A stretch of DNA of 64,000 nucleotides from Gallaecimonas mangrovi (GCF_003367375.1 NZ_CP031416.1:2735501-2799500); one strand, 5' to 3'. Positions 38,560 through 48,792 are shown, counted from the first letter of the stretch. The notes: a model not told the origin generated them from the letters alone. Numbers and translations: made by a program.

Positions 38560-41500
38560 CACGCTTTCTCGTCCTCAACTGAGGGCAACACTCTAACCGC
38601 TTTTCCTTCCCGTTTCAGCGCTTCATTTAATTGCTGGCTAACATGCTCTGGCGAGCGGGTATTGCGGGCAAGCCACGCATACATAACAGGCGTCACCAAT
38701 AAGGTAAAAAAGGTCGCGATAATAATACCAAACAACACCACCACCCCTATCACGTAGCGGGTTTCAGCACCGGCGCCGCTGGCCATCACCAAGGGCACGG
38801 CGCCTGCGGCGGTGGTAATGCCGGTCATCAGAATGGGCCTTAACCGCTGGGCGCAGGCGGTGAGCAAAGCATCGGTAAAATCTTTGCCTTCATCGCGTAA
38901 CTGGTTGGCAAATTCAACAATTAAAATGCCGTTTTTGGCGGCCAGGCCAATCAGCATAATGATGCCTATCTGGCTGTAGATATTGATGGTTTGGCCGGTA
39001 AGGTAGAGCCCGACTAACGCCCCCAGCATCGCCAGCGGCACCGACAGCATAATCACCACCGGGTGAATATAGCTTTCAAACTGCGCCGCCAGCACCAAAA
39101 ACACCACACCAAGGGCCAGGGCAAAAATAAAATAAACCGATCCCGAGGCATTTTTGTAATCCAAAGAGGCGCCTTTGTAGTTAATGGTGGCCTCAGCTGG
39201 CAACAGCCGCGCTGCAAGTTCATCTAAATAATCAAGGGCTTGGCCCAAGCTGTAACCGTCGGCAAGGTTAGCTTCAATGGTGATGGCCCGCATGCGGTCA
39301 TAGCGGCTTAAGGTGGCGGCATCGGCCATTTCTTCAATCTTGATAACCGACGATAAAGGAATAAGCGCACCGCTTTTATCTGAGCGCACATAAATACCGC
39401 CAATGTCTTTGGGCGAACGCTGCTTGTCGCGTTCGCCTTCAACTATGACGTCGTACTCTTCACCACTTTTTACAAAGGTGGTGACCACCTTTGAGCCAAG
39501 CATGGTTTCAAGGGTGCCACCAATGGTGCCAATGGTAATGCCAAGATCTGCGGCGCGGGCGGTATCTACGACAATTTTGAACTGTGGCTTGGTTTCTTTG
39601 TAGTCATCGCCAATGCCTAAGAGCCCCGGGTTTTTCGCCGCTTCGGTTTCGATGATATCGCGCCACTGGCGCAGGTTTTCAAAGTCGGGGCCACCAATGA
39701 CAAATTGCACCGGCTTGGTATTACCGCGGCCAAAGGCGCTACGCACCACCGTTGACACCTTCACCCCGGCAAGGTCGCTCAAACGGGTCCGCACATCCGC
39801 CATCACCTGGCCTATTGGCCGCCGCTCGGCCCAGTCTTTTAACGACACTGTAATTTGCCCGGTATTAAAGGCCTGCACGCCGCCCCAGCCACGCGGTGCC
39901 CGCGTAATAATGCGGCGAAGCTCACCTTTACCGTCCAGCATCGGCAACAGGCGCTTTTCAATTTCGTCCATATAGGACGCCATGTAGCTATAAGAGGCAC
40001 CTTCTGGGCCATTAACCATGACCGTAAAGGCGCCTCTGTCCTCAGCGGGGGTAAATTCGCTGGGTACGTGTTCGACCAGCCAGGCCACCGCGCCAATACT
40101 GGCAACCACCATCAGCAGTACCCATATGGGATAACGGATAAGCTTATCGAGTAATCGCCGGTAACTGCCGCCAAGACGCTCCAGGAGCCGGTCCATAAAC
40201 CCGGATAAGCCGCGATGGCCCTGATGCGGGGTCAGCAATTTCGAGCACATCATTGGCGATAGCGTCAGCGCCACAATGGCAGAGAACACCACAGCAGAGG
40301 CCATGGCTACTGCGAATTCGGTAAAGAGTTTGCCAAGGTCACCTTCCAAAAAGGTAATGGGCATAAACACCGACACCAACACGGCGGTGGTGGCAATCAC
40401 CGCAAAGGAAACCTGCCGCGCACCGAGGAATGAGGCCACCAAAGGCGACTCACCACTTTCAATGCGCCGGTGAATGTTTTCAAGCATCACGATGGCATCG
40501 TCCACCACCATGCCAATAGCCAAAATAAGCGCGAGCAAGGTCAGCAGGTTAATGGTGTAGCCCAGGGCATAAAGCACAATTACCGCCCCCATTAACGACA
40601 CCGGTAACGCCAAGGCCGGCACCAGCATCGCCCGCACCGACCCTAAAAACAGGTAAATCATCACCACCACTAAGATCATGGCGATAACCAGCGTCTCGTA
40701 GACCTCTTTTACCGAACGCTCAATAAACACTGACGAGTCGTAGCCAACAATCAGCTTCATGCCCGGAGGTAGGGTTTTATTGAGCTGCTGGCGTAGCTGA
40801 TGGGCGGCGCGGGCGACTTCCAGGGTGTTGGCGGTAGAGGTTTTGGTAATGCCCAGCCCCACCATGTTCACGCCATTACCGCGAAACATTTTGCGGGTGT
40901 CATCGGTGCTTTCTTCAACCCGGGCCACATCCGACAACTTAACCAAGTATCCGTCGTTACCGCGGCCAATCACCAGGTTGGCGAAATCCTGAGGCTTTTG
41001 GTATTGGCGCTGCATGCGAATGGTAAAGTGGCGATCTTTGGCTTCAATAGAGCCGGCGGGTAATTCCACATTTTGGCTCAGCAGCGCATTTTCAACATCG
41101 GTAACGGTAAGGTTGCGGGCCGCCAGGGCTTGGCGGTCAATCCAAATACGCATTGCCGGGCGTTGCTCGCCACCAATACGCACCCGGGCCACACCGTTGA
41201 TGACAGAAAAACGGTCAACCAGGTAACGGTCGGCGTAGTCCGACAAGGCTTTAACCGTCATCCGGTCAGACAGCAGGTTTAGCCACATTACGGTTTCGTC
41301 GCTAGCGCCCGCTTTGGAAACTTCTGGCGGGTCGGCTTCTTCCGGCAAGTTATTAAGGGCCGTTGAGATTTTGTCTCGCACGTCGTTAGTGGCAGCATCA
41401 ATGTCACGGCCCACATCAAATTCGATGGTGATACTGGAACGGCCATCTTCGCTGCTTGAGCTGATGTTACGAATGCCTTCAATACCCGACACCCGGTCTT

Positions 41501-41702
41501 CTAAAAGCTGGGTAATACGCGACTCCACCACCGCTGCCGAAGCGCCGCGGTAGCTGGTTTGAATAGTCACTTGCGGCGGGTCGATGCTGGGGTATTCCCT
41601 AAGTGGCAGCTTATCAAAGGCCACCAGCCCAAAAATCACCAACAGTAATGCCAACACCGACGCCAGCACCGGCCGGCGTACCGATACATCGGTGAGGATC
41701 AT
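38559..41702 (-). CDS. RND efflux pump inner-membrane transporter (HAE1 family)
   Basis: Proton-driven multidrug pump subunit, 1,047 aa. The protein starts [20 protein letters not shown] and has the AcrB-like topology of 12 TM helices with two large periplasmic loops. The TM4 proton-relay motif [17 protein letters not shown] is intact. It resembles VexD/MexK-like single pumps more than AcrB. The periplasmic adaptor gene overlaps by 4 bp upstream; no outer-membrane channel gene is present, so a TolC-type protein from elsewhere is expected. Confidence 0.95.
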   Translation of the reverse strand: MILTDVSVRRPVLASVLALLLVIFGLVAFDKLPLREYPSIDPPQVTIQTSYRGASAAVVESRITQLLEDRVSGIEGIRNISSSSEDGRSSITIEFDVGRDIDAATNDVRDKISTALNNLPEEADPPEVSKAGASDETVMWLNLLSDRMTVKALSDYADRYLVDRFSVINGVARVRIGGEQRPAMRIWIDRQALAARNLTVTDVENALLSQNVELPAGSIEAKDRHFTIRMQRQYQKPQDFANLVIGRGNDGYLVKLSDVARVEESTDDTRKMFRGNGVNMVGLGITKTSTANTLEVARAAHQLRQQLNKTLPPGMKLIVGYDSSVFIERSVKEVYETLVIAMILVVVMIYLFLGSVRAMLVPALALPVSLMGAVIVLYALGYTINLLTLLALILAIGMVVDDAIVMLENIHRRIESGESPLVASFLGARQVSFAVIATTAVLVSVFMPITFLEGDLGKLFTEFAVAMASAVVFSAIVALTLSPMMCSKLLTPHQGHRGLSGFMDRLLERLGGSYRRLLDKLIRYPIWVLLMVVASIGAVAWLVEHVPSEFTPAEDRGAFTVMVNGPEGASYSYMASYMDEIEKRLLPMLDGKGELRRIITRAPRGWGGVQAFNTGQITVSLKDWAERRPIGQVMADVRTRLSDLAGVKVSTVVRSAFGRGNTKPVQFVIGGPDFENLRQWRDIIETEAAKNPGLLGIGDDYKETKPQFKIVVDTARAADLGITIGTIGGTLETMLGSKVVTTFVKSGEEYDVIVEGERDKQRSPKDIGGIYVRSDKSGALIPLSSVIKIEEMADAATLSRYDRMRAITIEANLADGYSLGQALDYLDELAARLLPAEATINYKGASLDYKNASGSVYFIFALALGVVFLVLAAQFESYIHPVVIMLSVPLAMLGALVGLYLTGQTINIYSQIGIIMLIGLAAKNGILIVEFANQLRDEGKDFTDALLTACAQRLRPILMTGITTAAGAVPLVMASGAGAETRYVIGVVVLFGIIIATFFTLLVTPVMYAWLARNTRSPEHVSQQLNEALKREGKAVRVLPSVEDEKA

Positions 41703-42760
41703 AGCGGTGCTCCGGGAATATCTTCACTGCGGGTTTCTACCTTGTCGCCATCACGCACCTTTAACAGGCCACGAATAATCACCTGCTGCCCGGCACTGAG
41801 GCCGTTAGTCACTTCCACCACTCCGGGCTGGCGAAGGCCAAGGGTAATGGGAAGCTCTTGCACCACATTTTGTGCGTTGACCACAAACACATAGTGCTGA
41901 CTGTTGATTTGAAATACCGCTGCCGCCGGTATCGCCAAGGCTTGGCGAGCCTCTTTAACCAAGCGAATACGCAGCAACATGCCGGGGCGCAGTAAGTCTT
42001 GGCGGTTTTGTAATTCAGCGCGCACGGTGGCACTGCGTGACACCGGGTCGATACGGGTATCAACACTGGCCACGGTGCCTTTAAAAACATGGTCAGGTAC
42101 GGCTTCGGCGCTGGCAAAAATGGCTTTACCGGAGGCCAGTATCGGCAAGAAACGCTCTGGCACGGTGAAATCAAGCTTAATGGGGCTAACGTCATCCAGG
42201 GTGGTAATAGCGGTGCCAGGACTGACCAAAGCGCCGGTACTGACTTCCCGAAAACCCAATACACCGTCAAAAGGGGCACGAATAAAACGGTCGTCCAGTT
42301 GCGCCTGGGCTTGGGCTACCTTGGCCTTGGCAATTTGCGCGGCACTTTGCAGGCGATCTAGCTCGGAGGCAGCAATGGTTTTGGTACGCACCAAATCGGT
42401 AATACGATTAAACTCGCGCAGCTGCTGTTTAAGATCTTCCTTGGCGGCATCCAGGGCGGCTTGTTCTTCCTTGTGCACCAAGGTCACCAGCAGTTGGCCG
42501 GCCTTGACCGCTTGGTTATCGTGAAAATGCACCGCTTGAATTTTGTCGCTGACGGTCGCGGTTACGGTGATTGATTCAAAGGCTTTAGTGGTGCCCAAGG
42601 CTTCGATTTCGTCAGACAACATACGTGATTGCACCGGCGCGGTAACCACCCTCACCGTTAATGCCTTGTTGGCGATAACCCTTTGCTGTTTTTGCCAAAC
42701 AACAACAGCGCTTCCGATAAGCGCAAGCAAAACCACAGCGAAAACAACAGCCTTTTTCAT
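41699..42760 (-). CDS. RND efflux periplasmic adaptor
   Basis: 353-aa membrane-fusion protein with an N-terminal TM anchor (VVFAVVLLALIGSAVVVW), a lipoyl/barrel-sandwich domain (IQAVHFHDNQAVKAGQLLVTL), an alpha-hairpin (KEDLKQQLREFNRITDLVRT) and a beta-barrel domain (DDRFIRAPFDGVLGFREVSTG). It is not lipidated. Its stop overlaps the start of the pump gene by 4 bp. Confidence 0.94.
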   Translation of the reverse strand: MKKAVVFAVVLLALIGSAVVVWQKQQRVIANKALTVRVVTAPVQSRMLSDEIEALGTTKAFESITVTATVSDKIQAVHFHDNQAVKAGQLLVTLVHKEEQAALDAAKEDLKQQLREFNRITDLVRTKTIAASELDRLQSAAQIAKAKVAQAQAQLDDRFIRAPFDGVLGFREVSTGALVSPGTAITTLDDVSPIKLDFTVPERFLPILASGKAIFASAEAVPDHVFKGTVASVDTRIDPVSRSATVRAELQNRQDLLRPGMLLRIRLVKEARQALAIPAAAVFQINSQHYVFVVNAQNVVQELPITLGLRQPGVVEVTNGLSAGQQVIIRGLLKVRDGDKVETRSEDIPGAPL

Positions 42761-42884
42761 TAACCTGGCACACCCTTACCGCATCATGCTTCTACTATCG
42801 CACTTAAGGTAAATTTTTTGTTACTTAAAAGGATGTAATGGCGCACCATTGCGATAAATAGATGTAAAACAAGAACGGCTAAAA

Positions 42885-42934
42885 TGCCATCTGGACGTCT
42901 AGACGTTGACAGCCTGTTAGCACTGGCGTAAATT
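42885..42934 (+). promoter_or_regulatory. MetJ-type operator over the promoter of the NhaC-family gene
   Basis: Three tandem 8-mers at 42885-42908 (TGCCATCT, GGACGTCT, AGACGTTG) match the met box AGACGTCT at 5, 7 and 6 of 8 positions. A promoter TTGACA (42906-42911), 17 bp, TAAATT (42929-42934) overlaps the last box, so MetJ-SAM binding there would block RNA polymerase. The downstream gene starts at 42971. Confidence 0.75.
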
Positions 42935-42970
42935 TGCGCGCTTTTACGCCGCTATCCCTTGAGGCCATTG

Positions 42971-44269
42971 ATGTCTAAGTCATCTGCATCCCCTTTACCT
43001 TTAGTGCCGTTGTTGGTTTTTTTGGCACTATTTTTAGGGGTTGGCACCTATTTCAGCCTAACCGGGGTGGCGAAAGCGTTTTACCAGCTACCGGCGCCAG
43101 TGGCGGTATTGCCCGCCTTGATTGTCGCCGTGCTTATCTCCAAAGAAAGCATTAACAAAACCGTTGAGCAGTTCTTAGCCGGTTGTGGCCATTCCAACAT
43201 TATGGCCATGTGTATCATCTACTTGCTATCGGGTGCTTTTGGCGCTGTAACCAAGGCGACTGGCGGCGTTGACGCCACCGTATATTTAGGGATGTCACTG
43301 ATCCCAACCGCGCTGCTACTGCCAGGTTTGTTCGTTATTGCCGCTTTTATTGCCACTGCCATGGGCACGTCGATGGGTACCATCGCAGCCCTGGCGCCGG
43401 TGGCCCTAGGCATAGCGCAGCACGGCGATTTGCCGTTAACCGTCACCGCCGGCGCTTTGCTCTCTGGCGCCATGTTTGGTGACAACCTATCGGTTATCTC
43501 CGACACCACCATTGCCGCCACCCGAACTCAGGGCTGCGAAATGAAAGATAAGTTTCGTGCCAACTTCCGCCTCGCTTTGCCTGCCGCCTTGCTGACCTTG
43601 CTGTGGCTCGGTTTTAGCGGCGTTAGCCACCACCCGGCCGCCCTCAAAGCCTATTCCATTTTACCGGTACTGCCTTATATCACCGTTATGGTACTGGCCA
43701 TTGTCGGCCTAAACGTTTTTGTAGTGCTGATCATTGGCATTTTACTGGCAGGGGTAGTGGGGCTGACCGGTGATTACCACTTGGCTCAGTTCGCCAAAGA
43801 TATCGATACCGGCTTTTCCAACATGCAAGAGATCTTGATATTGTCTTTGCTGATGGGCGGCCTGGCCTACTTGATGGAGCGCCAAGGCGGTTTGGCATGG
43901 TTAGCGCAAAAGCTGGGCCGCGGCAGTAGCCGCAGCGCAGGGGAGCTGTCCATTGCCGCGCTGGTGTTTACCACCAACTGTTGTACTGCCAATAACACAG
44001 TGTCGATTATTGTTAACGGGCAACTCGCCAAAGACATTGCCCAGCAAAACGCCATTAGCCCGGTACGCAGTGCCAGTTTATTGGACATTTTTGCCTGTGT
44101 TAACCAAGGGTTGGTGCCATGGGGCGCACAAGCGCTGATGCTAGGCGCCCACTTTGCCTTATCGCCGCTAGAGGTAGTGAGCAGCTCTGGCTACGTGATA
44201 TTGCTCGCCGCTATTACCTTAGCCAGCACCTTATTCAAACCGGTCCGCCAGCTACTGGTGAAACATTAA
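42971..44269 (+). CDS. metT: NhaC-family transporter, probable methionine transporter MetT
   Basis: 432-aa membrane protein with about 11 TM helices. Family motifs GTSMGTIAALAPVAL and SGAMFGDNLSVISDTTIAAT are those of the NhaC Na+/H+ antiporter superfamily. That superfamily includes MetT, a predicted Na+-dependent methionine transporter found in the methionine regulon of some gammaproteobacteria. The met boxes over its promoter are the reason for preferring MetT to a generic antiporter. The ATG at 42971 has GAGG 6 bases upstream; TTG 42959 is less likely. A shared terminator follows. Confidence 0.75.
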   Translation: MSKSSASPLPLVPLLVFLALFLGVGTYFSLTGVAKAFYQLPAPVAVLPALIVAVLISKESINKTVEQFLAGCGHSNIMAMCIIYLLSGAFGAVTKATGGVDATVYLGMSLIPTALLLPGLFVIAAFIATAMGTSMGTIAALAPVALGIAQHGDLPLTVTAGALLSGAMFGDNLSVISDTTIAATRTQGCEMKDKFRANFRLALPAALLTLLWLGFSGVSHHPAALKAYSILPVLPYITVMVLAIVGLNVFVVLIIGILLAGVVGLTGDYHLAQFAKDIDTGFSNMQEILILSLLMGGLAYLMERQGGLAWLAQKLGRGSSRSAGELSIAALVFTTNCCTANNTVSIIVNGQLAKDIAQQNAISPVRSASLLDIFACVNQGLVPWGAQALMLGAHFALSPLEVVSSSGYVILLAAITLASTLFKPVRQLLVKH

Positions 44270-44297
44270 AAAGGCCCCTCTGTTGAGGGGCTTTTTT
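44270..44297. terminator. Bidirectional terminator, metT / LysR gene
   Basis: AAAAAGGCCCCTC-TGTT-GAGGGGCTTTTTT lies between the convergent genes. The right edge overlaps the stop of the LysR gene. Confidence 0.87.
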
Positions 44298-45207
44298 AGG
44301 CCGCCAGCCACGGCTCCGTTTTAATAAAGTCGATAAAGGCCCTAAGGGGCGCAGGCACAAACTGGCGCCCGGAATAATAAAGAAAAGGCCCGGAAAACCA
44401 TTGCCACCAAGGCTCTAATATCGGCTCGAGCTGTCCGGATTGAAGGTATGGCTCAAGCCACTGCTCAAACAGGTTAACAACCCCCGTTCCAGCCACTGCA
44501 GCCTGCACCGACAATTCCATCGCCGCCCCCACATTCACAGTCAAAGGGCCGTTAACGGCAATGCTCAGTTGTTCGCCTTGGTGTGCAAACTCCCACGGCA
44601 CTATGCCACTGCGGCTAAAACGGCCATTTAGGCAGGGGAAATCTAATAGCTGGCGCGGGTGCGTGGGCCGCCCTAACCTGTCGAGCAAGGCAGGGGCAGC
44701 CGCCGTTGCGGCACGCTGCCGGCGCGGGCCAATAGGGATAGCAATCATGTCTTGCTCGAGCATTTCGTCATAGCGGATGCCAGCATCAAATCCCCCTTCA
44801 ATAATGTTACTGGCATCGCTGTTGGCAACGATGTCCAAATGAATATCGGGGTACTGCGCTAAAAACGCCGGGACGATTGACGGCAACACCAGTCGCGCAG
44901 CGCTAACAGGTACATTTAGCCGCAAGGTACCTGCCGGTTTGTCGCGAAACACATTCACCACATCTAGCGCCGCTTCCACTTCTTGCAGCGCTGGCTGTAA
45001 CCGCTGGCGCAACATTACCCCGGCGTCGGTCAATACCACACTGCGGGTAGTTCGATGAAAAAGCCTTACCCCAAGTGAGGTTTCCAAGCGGCGCACGGCG
45101 TCACTTAACCGAGAAGCGCTGCTGTCGGTTACCCGCGCCGCTTCCCGAAAACCACCGGCCTTAGCAATAGCTAAAAAGGCATGGAGATCGCCAAGTTCTG
45201 AATTCAT
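44296..45207 (-). CDS. LysR-family transcriptional regulator
   Basis: 303 aa with the N-terminal winged helix (FLAIAKAGGFREAARVTDSSASRLSDAVRRLE, read over about residues 10-45) and the effector-binding domain (GTLRLNVPVSAARLVL). It is divergent from the aldo/keto reductase gene with a 96-bp shared region holding three CGTAC repeats. By the usual LysR arrangement it probably controls that neighbour. The ligand is not known. Confidence 0.92.
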   Translation of the reverse strand: MNSELGDLHAFLAIAKAGGFREAARVTDSSASRLSDAVRRLETSLGVRLFHRTTRSVVLTDAGVMLRQRLQPALQEVEAALDVVNVFRDKPAGTLRLNVPVSAARLVLPSIVPAFLAQYPDIHLDIVANSDASNIIEGGFDAGIRYDEMLEQDMIAIPIGPRRQRAATAAAPALLDRLGRPTHPRQLLDFPCLNGRFSRSGIVPWEFAHQGEQLSIAVNGPLTVNVGAAMELSVQAAVAGTGVVNLFEQWLEPYLQSGQLEPILEPWWQWFSGPFLYYSGRQFVPAPLRAFIDFIKTEPWLAA

Positions 45208-45303
45208 TGTCCTGTATTCCGTACAAGCCGTACTGATAACACCTAATTGTCGTACAGATTAACAGCTCCTAGGCTAATAACACCTGCCAAATAGGAGCAA
45301 AAA

Positions 45304-46149
45304 ATGCACAGCACTTTCAAACTGGGTAATAAAGCCGTTTCCCGTATTGGTTATGGCGCCATGCAACTTGCGGGTTCTCATGCGTTTGGGCCCCCCAAAG
45401 ACCCGAGCAACGCCATCAAAGTGCTAAAAAGCGCCATAGAAAAAGGCGTGAATCACATTGATACATCTGATTTTTACGGCCCGCACGTTACCAATCAGCT
45501 CATTAAAGAAGCCCTGCACCCCTACCGCGATGACCTTTGTATTGTCACGAAGGTTGGCGTGCGCCGGGATGACAAAGGGGCCTGGTTGCCCGCCTCAAGC
45601 AAAGAAGACTTAATCAATGCCGTACATGACAACCTAAGAAACTTAGGGTTAGAGCAATTAGAGGTCGTCAACCTAAGGGCGATGTTTTCAGTTTCAGCCC
45701 CCGTTGAGGGCGACTTAGAAGAGCCCTTTACGGTGTTGGCTGAGTTGCAGCAACAAGGCCTCATTAAACATTTGGGCTTAAGTAATGTGACCCGAAAACA
45801 AGTGGACGAGATGCGCCGCATTGCCCCCATCGTTTGCGTGCAAAACCATTACAACCTGACCCACCGCCAGGACGATAGCCTGATTGATTTTCTGGCCGAT
45901 AACGGCATCGCCTTTGTGCCTTTCTTTCCGTTAGGCGGCTTTTCCCCTTTGCAGTCTACTAAGCTCGACGCTGCAACCAAGGCCGTTGGTGCCACAGCAA
46001 TGCAAGTCGCCTTGGCTTGGCTACTGCAACGTTCGGCCAATATTTTGTTAATCCCCGGCACCTCGTCAATTACGCACCTTGAGCAGAACCTTGCCAGCGC
46101 CAAACTGACATTACCGCCGCAAGTGCTGGAAGCGCTCAATCACCTGTAA
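45304..46149 (+). CDS. ydbC: Aldo/keto reductase, YdbC-like pyridoxal reductase
   Basis: 281 aa. Very close in pattern to E. coli YdbC (pyridoxal reductase PdxI): GYGAMQLAG, HIDTSDFYGPHVTNQLI, VVNLR, QGLIKHLGLSNVT, LIPGTSS and AWLLQRSANILL. The catalytic Asp, Tyr and Lys are visible; the usual AKR His is replaced in the VVNLR segment, as in YdbC. The predicted role is NADPH reduction of pyridoxal to pyridoxine in vitamin B6 salvage. The ribosome-binding site is TAGGAGC. Divergent from a LysR regulator. Confidence 0.9.
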   Translation: MHSTFKLGNKAVSRIGYGAMQLAGSHAFGPPKDPSNAIKVLKSAIEKGVNHIDTSDFYGPHVTNQLIKEALHPYRDDLCIVTKVGVRRDDKGAWLPASSKEDLINAVHDNLRNLGLEQLEVVNLRAMFSVSAPVEGDLEEPFTVLAELQQQGLIKHLGLSNVTRKQVDEMRRIAPIVCVQNHYNLTHRQDDSLIDFLADNGIAFVPFFPLGGFSPLQSTKLDAATKAVGATAMQVALAWLLQRSANILLIPGTSSITHLEQNLASAKLTLPPQVLEALNHL

Positions 46150-46172
46150 TTTGTTAACTGGACCTGTTTATT

Positions 46173-46196
46173 GGCCCCTGATGGGGCCTAATTTTT
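46173..46196 (+). terminator. Terminator after ydbC
   Basis: GGCCCC-TGAT-GGGGCC followed by TAATTTTT, 23 bp after the ydbC stop. Confidence 0.75.
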
Positions 46197-46333
46197 GGGT
46201 GAAGCAAGTGCAATAGCTGATCATGACCTAAAGTAGAAAAAGATAACTCGTAGCCCTTCTCGTATCACTTGCCCCGCTGCGAGTCATTTTCAACATAACG
46301 CTAACTAGACACCCTGGGCGGAGTCCGATATCG

Positions 46334-48412
46334 ATGGTGCGTGGCAGTTATCCAAACCCTGAATCAGTCCGCTTGCACTGGCAAAGAGGTACCCTTACCT
46401 ATCTGGCGGCGCTGAGCATCATTGCCCTGTTGTCGCTGTTTTCACACTTTCTGGTCCAAAGCATTGTTGAACGCCAAGAAGCAACAGCCCGCACTGTGAA
46501 CCTGGCAGGCCGCCAACGCATGCTGTCGCAGCGGATAACCCTTTTTGCCGGAGAACTGCTGAATAAAAAGGGCGACGCGGCAAACAACAGTGAGCTGGAT
46601 GAACAGTACATGGACGCCGTCAACACCATGGCACAAGTCCACAGCGCTCTCAAAAATGGCTCTACCGCACTGAATATTCCCAAGCCAAAATCCGAGCAGG
46701 TCAACAATATTTTTGAATTTGAACCGGTAAACCTTGATGCGCGGGTCAAACATTTTTTAGAAGTCGCCCACGCCGTCGATAACGGCAGCTTAGGTATGGC
46801 AGCCCGTACCCGGGCCTACCTGGAATTACAAACCATGGCCAGCCGCCAAATTCTGCAAGCGTTAGACACCTTGGTGTTGCAGTACCAACAAGACAGCGAA
46901 GCCGCTATTGGCCGCCTTATTGTTTTTAACCGTATTTCATTAGCCGCGATGTTCATCACCTTGCTGTTGGAAGGGCTTTTTATCTTCCGGCCATTACTGC
47001 TGAACTTGTATCGGCGCGAACGCCAATACCATGGTCTGTTAAAAAAAATGGACCGGGAAATTTCCGAACAAGTACATCTACAAACCTTCCATAACCTGCT
47101 GACTCAATTGCCGAACCGTTTATCCATGCTGGAAAAGATAGAAGCCTTTATTCAGGCGGCTAATCAACAGCAAAGCCACTTTGTGGTGATCTCCATCGGC
47201 CTTGACCGCTTTAAGGACGTTAACAACAGTTTGGGCTATGAAAAAGGCGATACCTTGCTGATGACCTTGGCCGAACGCCTGAAAACCATTGGCGATAAAT
47301 ACAACGGTGTGGTGGGGCACATTACCGGCGACGAATTCGTTATTTTATTGCCGCATCGCAGAAACAACGTTGAGTTGATGCGGGTGATTCGCAAACTCTC
47401 TAAATCCATTAACGCGCCCTTTAATGCCGAACAATATGCCATTCAGGTAACCGCCTCCCTTGGCCTCGCCTCTTACCCGGAAGACGGTATTGAGGCCAAC
47501 ACCTTGTTGCTGCACGCCAACCAAGCATTGCGCTCCGCCAAGGATGAAGGAGGCAATGCCTTTAGGTTCTTCCAACCAGCCATGACCGAGCAAATGCTCA
47601 GGCGTATCGAGGTTGAGCAACAGCTGCGCCGGGCGATGAGTGACCGCTCACAACTTCAGCTTTATTACCAACCTAAGGTGAATCTACAAACCGGCGCAAT
47701 TAATGGCGTGGAAGCCTTAGTGCGCTGGCAACACCCCAGTGAAGGCTTGCTGCAACCGGCCGAATTTATTGCTATTGCCGAAGACTCCAACCTTATTTTG
47801 GAGCTTGGAGACTGGGTTCTGGTGCATGCCCTTGATCAGCTTGCGACTTGGAATAACCAAGGGCTGGATATTGAAATGGCCATTAATATTTCGGCCAAGC
47901 AGTTAATGCGCCGCAACATTTGCGACAGAATTGCCGCACTTGCCCGGCAAAAGGGTTTAAAACCCGCGCGCATCGAGCTTGAGATCACCGAAAGTCACCT
48001 GATGGAAAATCGCGCCAGCATCATGGAGCAATTGAAAGACCTGGAGCGCTATGGCTTTTCGCTGGCGATTGATGACTTTGGCACCGGCCATTCCAGCCTT
48101 GCCAGGTTAAGAGACTTGCCCGTCCATACCTTAAAAATCGACAAATCCTTTGTCGGCAACGCCTTGCTGGATAAAAGAGATACGCAGTTGATTCAGGCCA
48201 TCATCAACATGGGGCATTCAATGGGGAAAAACATTGTTGCCGAAGGCATTGAAACCGACGAGCAAGCCAATTTACTGAAACTACAAGGCTGCGACGAAGG
48301 GCAAGGCTATCTGTTTACCAAACCGGTACCTGCTGACAACCTTACCCCGATGCTTAAACGCAACCAGATGCTGTTTGAGGGCCAAAAAAATTTGGCCCGA
48401 TTCAAAGACTAA
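46334..48412 (+). CDS. PilJ-sensor GGDEF-EAL protein, probable phosphodiesterase
   Basis: 692 aa. TM1 (about 22-42) and TM2 (about 203-225) flank a periplasmic PilJ-type helical sensor (TVNLAGRQRMLSQRITLFAGE). The GGDEF motif reads ITGDEF, so the first Gly is Thr and cyclase activity is doubtful. The EAL domain keeps all key residues: VEALVRW, NISAKQL, EITESHLM, DDFGTGHSS, KIDKSFV, AEGIET and QGYLFTKP. The likely role is c-di-GMP hydrolysis. It is convergent with the VOC gene, 11 bp away, without a visible terminator. Confidence 0.92.
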   Translation: MVRGSYPNPESVRLHWQRGTLTYLAALSIIALLSLFSHFLVQSIVERQEATARTVNLAGRQRMLSQRITLFAGELLNKKGDAANNSELDEQYMDAVNTMAQVHSALKNGSTALNIPKPKSEQVNNIFEFEPVNLDARVKHFLEVAHAVDNGSLGMAARTRAYLELQTMASRQILQALDTLVLQYQQDSEAAIGRLIVFNRISLAAMFITLLLEGLFIFRPLLLNLYRRERQYHGLLKKMDREISEQVHLQTFHNLLTQLPNRLSMLEKIEAFIQAANQQQSHFVVISIGLDRFKDVNNSLGYEKGDTLLMTLAERLKTIGDKYNGVVGHITGDEFVILLPHRRNNVELMRVIRKLSKSINAPFNAEQYAIQVTASLGLASYPEDGIEANTLLLHANQALRSAKDEGGNAFRFFQPAMTEQMLRRIEVEQQLRRAMSDRSQLQLYYQPKVNLQTGAINGVEALVRWQHPSEGLLQPAEFIAIAEDSNLILELGDWVLVHALDQLATWNNQGLDIEMAINISAKQLMRRNICDRIAALARQKGLKPARIELEITESHLMENRASIMEQLKDLERYGFSLAIDDFGTGHSSLARLRDLPVHTLKIDKSFVGNALLDKRDTQLIQAIINMGHSMGKNIVAEGIETDEQANLLKLQGCDEGQGYLFTKPVPADNLTPMLKRNQMLFEGQKNLARFKD

Positions 48413-48423
48413 AGTGGCTTGCC

Positions 48424-48792
48424 TTAGCGACCAGGCTGGCATATTCGCAAACGATGACCGTCAGCATCTTGCGCCAAAAAGGTATAACCAAAAGGCATCT
48501 GCTGCGGTGGCAACAGCATGTTAAGCCCCAGTGCCTGCCAAGATGCAAACCCCTTATCGACCGCACTTGCCTCCTGAACCAGAAAAACTATTTCCGCCGC
48601 CCCAGGCTCAGCGATAACGCCGGGCTTAACACTCGCCCGGTTTAACAGCGACAGCATGGCGCCATCGTCCAGTTTGAACATGACAAAATCAGCACTCTCC
48701 TGCAGCGGCTCTTGGCCAAGGAGCTGTTGATAAAGTTCGCGGCTACGGGTGATATTGCTGACATACAAAAGTGACATTGATTGAGCCGTCAT
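48424..48792 (-). CDS. VOC-family (glyoxalase/bleomycin-resistance fold) protein
   Basis: 122-aa single-domain VOC protein: SLLYVSNITRSRELYQQLLG at the start and FLAQDADGHRLRICQPG at the end form the two beta-alpha-beta units. Substrate unknown. The ATG has AAAGGAAAA before it. It lies 61 bp after the WYL regulator in the same direction, so it may be in the cdh-WYL-VOC unit. Confidence 0.88.
   Translation of the reverse strand: MTAQSMSLLYVSNITRSRELYQQLLGQEPLQESADFVMFKLDDGAMLSLLNRASVKPGVIAEPGAAEIVFLVQEASAVDKGFASWQALGLNMLLPPQQMPFGYTFLAQDADGHRLRICQPGR

Noticed and set aside
42837-42850. AATGG-CGCA-CCATT inverted repeat before the RND adaptor gene
   Set aside because: Five-bp arms without a promoter overlap or repeat elsewhere; expected by chance in this much sequence.
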